Positions 5,603 to 7,542 of a stretch of DNA of 7,542 nt are shown piece after piece. Numbering within the stretch: the first letter of the stretch is position 1; each line of letters opens with the position of its first letter. A model generated the notes under the pieces. It was not told where the DNA came from. It did not search any database and was given only the letters and a program-made list of their open reading frames with translations. A program made the position numbers and the translations under genes. This DNA comes from an uncultured Erysipelotrichaceae bacterium (GTDB lineage: Bacteria > Bacillota_I > Bacilli_A > RF39 > UBA660), in the NCBI GenBank assembly GCA_902783915.1, contig CACZSX010000012.1, forward strand, positions 1 to 7,542, written 5' to 3'.

Positions 5603-7542
5603 ATGTTGATAAGTGTTTTAGTAGAAGTAAAAGCTTTAAAAGAAAAAACTTTTGTATATAGTGTTCCTAATAATTTAAGTAATAGGATAAGTACTGGAGT
5701 AAGAGTAAGTGTACCATTTGGTAATAGAATTATATATGGATTAGTTATTGATTTTGTAGATAGTAGTGAATATGATACAAAGGATATAATAAGTGTATTA
5801 GATGATAATGCTATATTTAGTAAAGAATTGATAGAACTTGGTAAAACTATGAGTAAAATGTATTTGTGTTCTTTAATGTCCGCATATGAAAGTATGTTAC
5901 CCAGTGCTTTAAAATTTAATAATAATAATATAAAAATTAAGTATGAAACTTTTTACAAATTAGTAAAAAAATTAGATAATCCTAGTAAGGGTGAAAAAAA
6001 TATATTAGATTTATTTAATGATAATGAAGTAGTCAAATCTTCTTTAATTAAGAATAAAGCAATATTAAAAAGATTAATAGATAATAATGTATTAGAAAAA
6101 GTATTGTATGAAAAGTATAGATTAAATAGTACTATTAAAAAAGGTAATTTAAATACTTTAACTAATTCTCAAAAAGAAGTTTATAGTAATATTCTTTCTA
6201 CTGATAAAATGGTTACGTTATTAAGAGGAGTAACTGGTAGTGGTAAAACAGAAATATATATGCATTTAATAAATAAAATTATAAAAGAAAATAAGAGTGC
6301 TATTGTACTCGTACCAGAAATATCTTTAACAACTCAATTAATTGATAGATTTAGAAGTATTTTTTTAGATAATATAGCTGTTTTACATTCTTCTTTATCA
6401 GATGGTGAAAGATATGATGAATGGAGAAGAATAAAAGAAGGTAAGGTATCTGTTGTAATCGGTACTAGAAGTGCCATATTTTCTCCAATTGAAAATATAG
6501 GAATGATAATAATTGATGAAGAACACGAAGATAGTTATAAACAAGAGAATAATCCAAGATATAAAACATTAGATATTGCAATAGAAAGAGCTAAATATAA
6601 TAATGCAAAAATAGTTCTTGGAAGTGCTACGCCATCTTTAGAGAGTTATGCAAAAGCAATGGTGGGTAGATATAATCTAGTAGAATTACTACAGAGGATT
6701 AATAATAATCCATTACCAAAGGTATTTATTGTTGATATGAAAGATGAGATAAAGAAAGGTAATAGTATTCTTTCTTCATCAGCTATAGATTTAATTAAAG
6801 ATAGATTAAATAAAAAAGAACAAATAATGATTTTAATAAATAGAAGGGGATATTCAAATTACATATTATGTAATGAATGTGGAAATGTTTTAAAATGTCC
6901 AAATTGCGATATAAGTTTAACATATCATAAATCTAATAACACAGTAAGATGTCATTATTGTGGTTATGCTACTATAAAACCAAATAATTGCCCTAAATGT
7001 AATTCTAAGTACTTAATATTAAAAGGTATTGGTACTGAAAAGATAGAAGAATATTTAAATGATAATTTTGATGCTAGAGTAATAAGAATGGATAGAGATT
7101 CTACTACCAATAAAGGTATGCATGAGAAAATAATAAATGATTTTAATGATTATAAGTATGATATATTATTGGGTACACAAATGATATCTAAGGGTTTGGA
7201 TTTTGCTAATGTAACATTAGTAATAGTATTAAATGGGGATTCTAGTTTAAATATTCCTGATTATAGAAGTTCAGAAAAGACATTTAATATGCTTACTCAA
7301 GTATCTGGAAGAGCTGGAAGAAAAGATAAAGAAGGAATATCTATTATTCAAACATATAATCCGACGCATTATTCAATTGTATTATCTAAAGATCATGATT
7401 ATAAGGCGTTTTACAATAAAGAAATTCAAATAAGGAAAAAATTGAATTATCCGCCATTTTGTAATTTAGTAGCAATTAGAATTTTATCTAATGATTATGA
7501 TAAAGGTATTACTAATATAAATAAAATAGATAAATATTTAAA
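5603..7542 (+). CDS. priA: Primosomal protein N' (replication restart helicase), C-terminus cut
   Basis: PriA is a 3'-to-5' superfamily 2 DNA helicase that recognises stalled or broken replication forks and directs reloading of the replicative helicase. The window shows 646 residues of a family usually 730-800 long. The N-terminal DNA-binding region opens MLISVLVEVK and includes YSVP and VPFG. The Walker A motif GVTGSGKT is at 209-216, the Walker B/DEEH box at 305-308 and SATPS at 341-345. Eight zinc-binding cysteines lie at 423, 426, 432, 435, 450, 453, 463 and 466, forming the two expected sites. The second RecA-like lobe has GTQMISKGLDF (524-534) and QVSGRAGR (566-573). The frame stays open to the right edge. 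The start is supported by GGGAGG. It is a housekeeping gene with no apparent tie to the surface genes upstream, from which a terminator separates it. Confidence 0.97.
   Translation, partial: MLISVLVEVKALKEKTFVYSVPNNLSNRISTGVRVSVPFGNRIIYGLVIDFVDSSEYDTKDIISVLDDNAIFSKELIELGKTMSKMYLCSLMSAYESMLPSALKFNNNNIKIKYETFYKLVKKLDNPSKGEKNILDLFNDNEVVKSSLIKNKAILKRLIDNNVLEKVLYEKYRLNSTIKKGNLNTLTNSQKEVYSNILSTDKMVTLLRGVTGSGKTEIYMHLINKIIKENKSAIVLVPEISLTTQLIDRFRSIFLDNIAVLHSSLSDGERYDEWRRIKEGKVSVVIGTRSAIFSPIENIGMIIIDEEHEDSYKQENNPRYKTLDIAIERAKYNNAKIVLGSATPSLESYAKAMVGRYNLVELLQRINNNPLPKVFIVDMKDEIKKGNSILSSSAIDLIKDRLNKKEQIMILINRRGYSNYILCNECGNVLKCPNCDISLTYHKSNNTVRCHYCGYATIKPNNCPKCNSKYLILKGIGTEKIEEYLNDNFDARVIRMDRDSTTNKGMHEKIINDFNDYKYDILLGTQMISKGLDFANVTLVIVLNGDSSLNIPDYRSSEKTFNMLTQVSGRAGRKDKEGISIIQTYNPTHYSIVLSKDHDYKAFYNKEIQIRKKLNYPPFCNLVAIRILSNDYDKGITNINKIDKYL

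Noticed and set aside
1..7542. Mycoplasma-type code (TGA as Trp)
   Set aside because: Trp is TGG throughout, no in-frame TGA occurs in the genes, and priA and the prepilin read correctly under the standard bacterial code.

Overview
The window comes from an AT-rich, low-GC bacterium using the standard bacterial code: Trp is TGG, no TGA is read through in the genes, and Arg is almost always AGA. Strong AGGAGG-type ribosome sites, sigma-A-like promoters, a PASTA protein and a prepilin with gut-type repeat modules suggest a Firmicutes/Bacilli-related lineage. An uncultured gut group near the Mollicutes/RF39 is plausible; that placement is inference.

There are four genes. From 1442 down to the left edge, on the minus strand, lies a partial membrane protein with three N-terminal helices and at least five PASTA repeats. 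A 133-bp divergent intergenic region separates it from three plus-strand genes. The first (1576-3561) is a membrane-anchored protein with a pilin-like ectodomain and about 15 two-cysteine repeats. The second (3635-5512) is a very long, modular type IV prepilin-like protein carrying Listeria-Bacteroides (InlB-type) repeats, a TNFR/GCC2-GCC3-like cysteine-rich module and an unrecognised C-terminal domain. The third (5603 to the right edge) is the primosomal helicase priA, lacking only its C-terminus.

Each plus-strand gene has its own credible promoter, and a rho-independent terminator follows each of the two surface genes, so they look like single-gene transcripts. The first gene's true start is 1576: the Met codon at 1534 lies inside a consensus promoter.

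The most interesting part is the central pair. The two proteins share a pilin-like N-terminal domain and a C-x-x-G-Y-T-L two-cysteine motif, but only the second has a prepilin peptidase signal. They may build or display a disulfide-rich surface structure, for example a pilus-like fibre or tip adhesin and a membrane-anchored partner. This is inference from domain content and adjacency. The repeat array of the first gene contains 78-bp units that keep the reading frame and are 74/78 identical, so its length may vary between strains.
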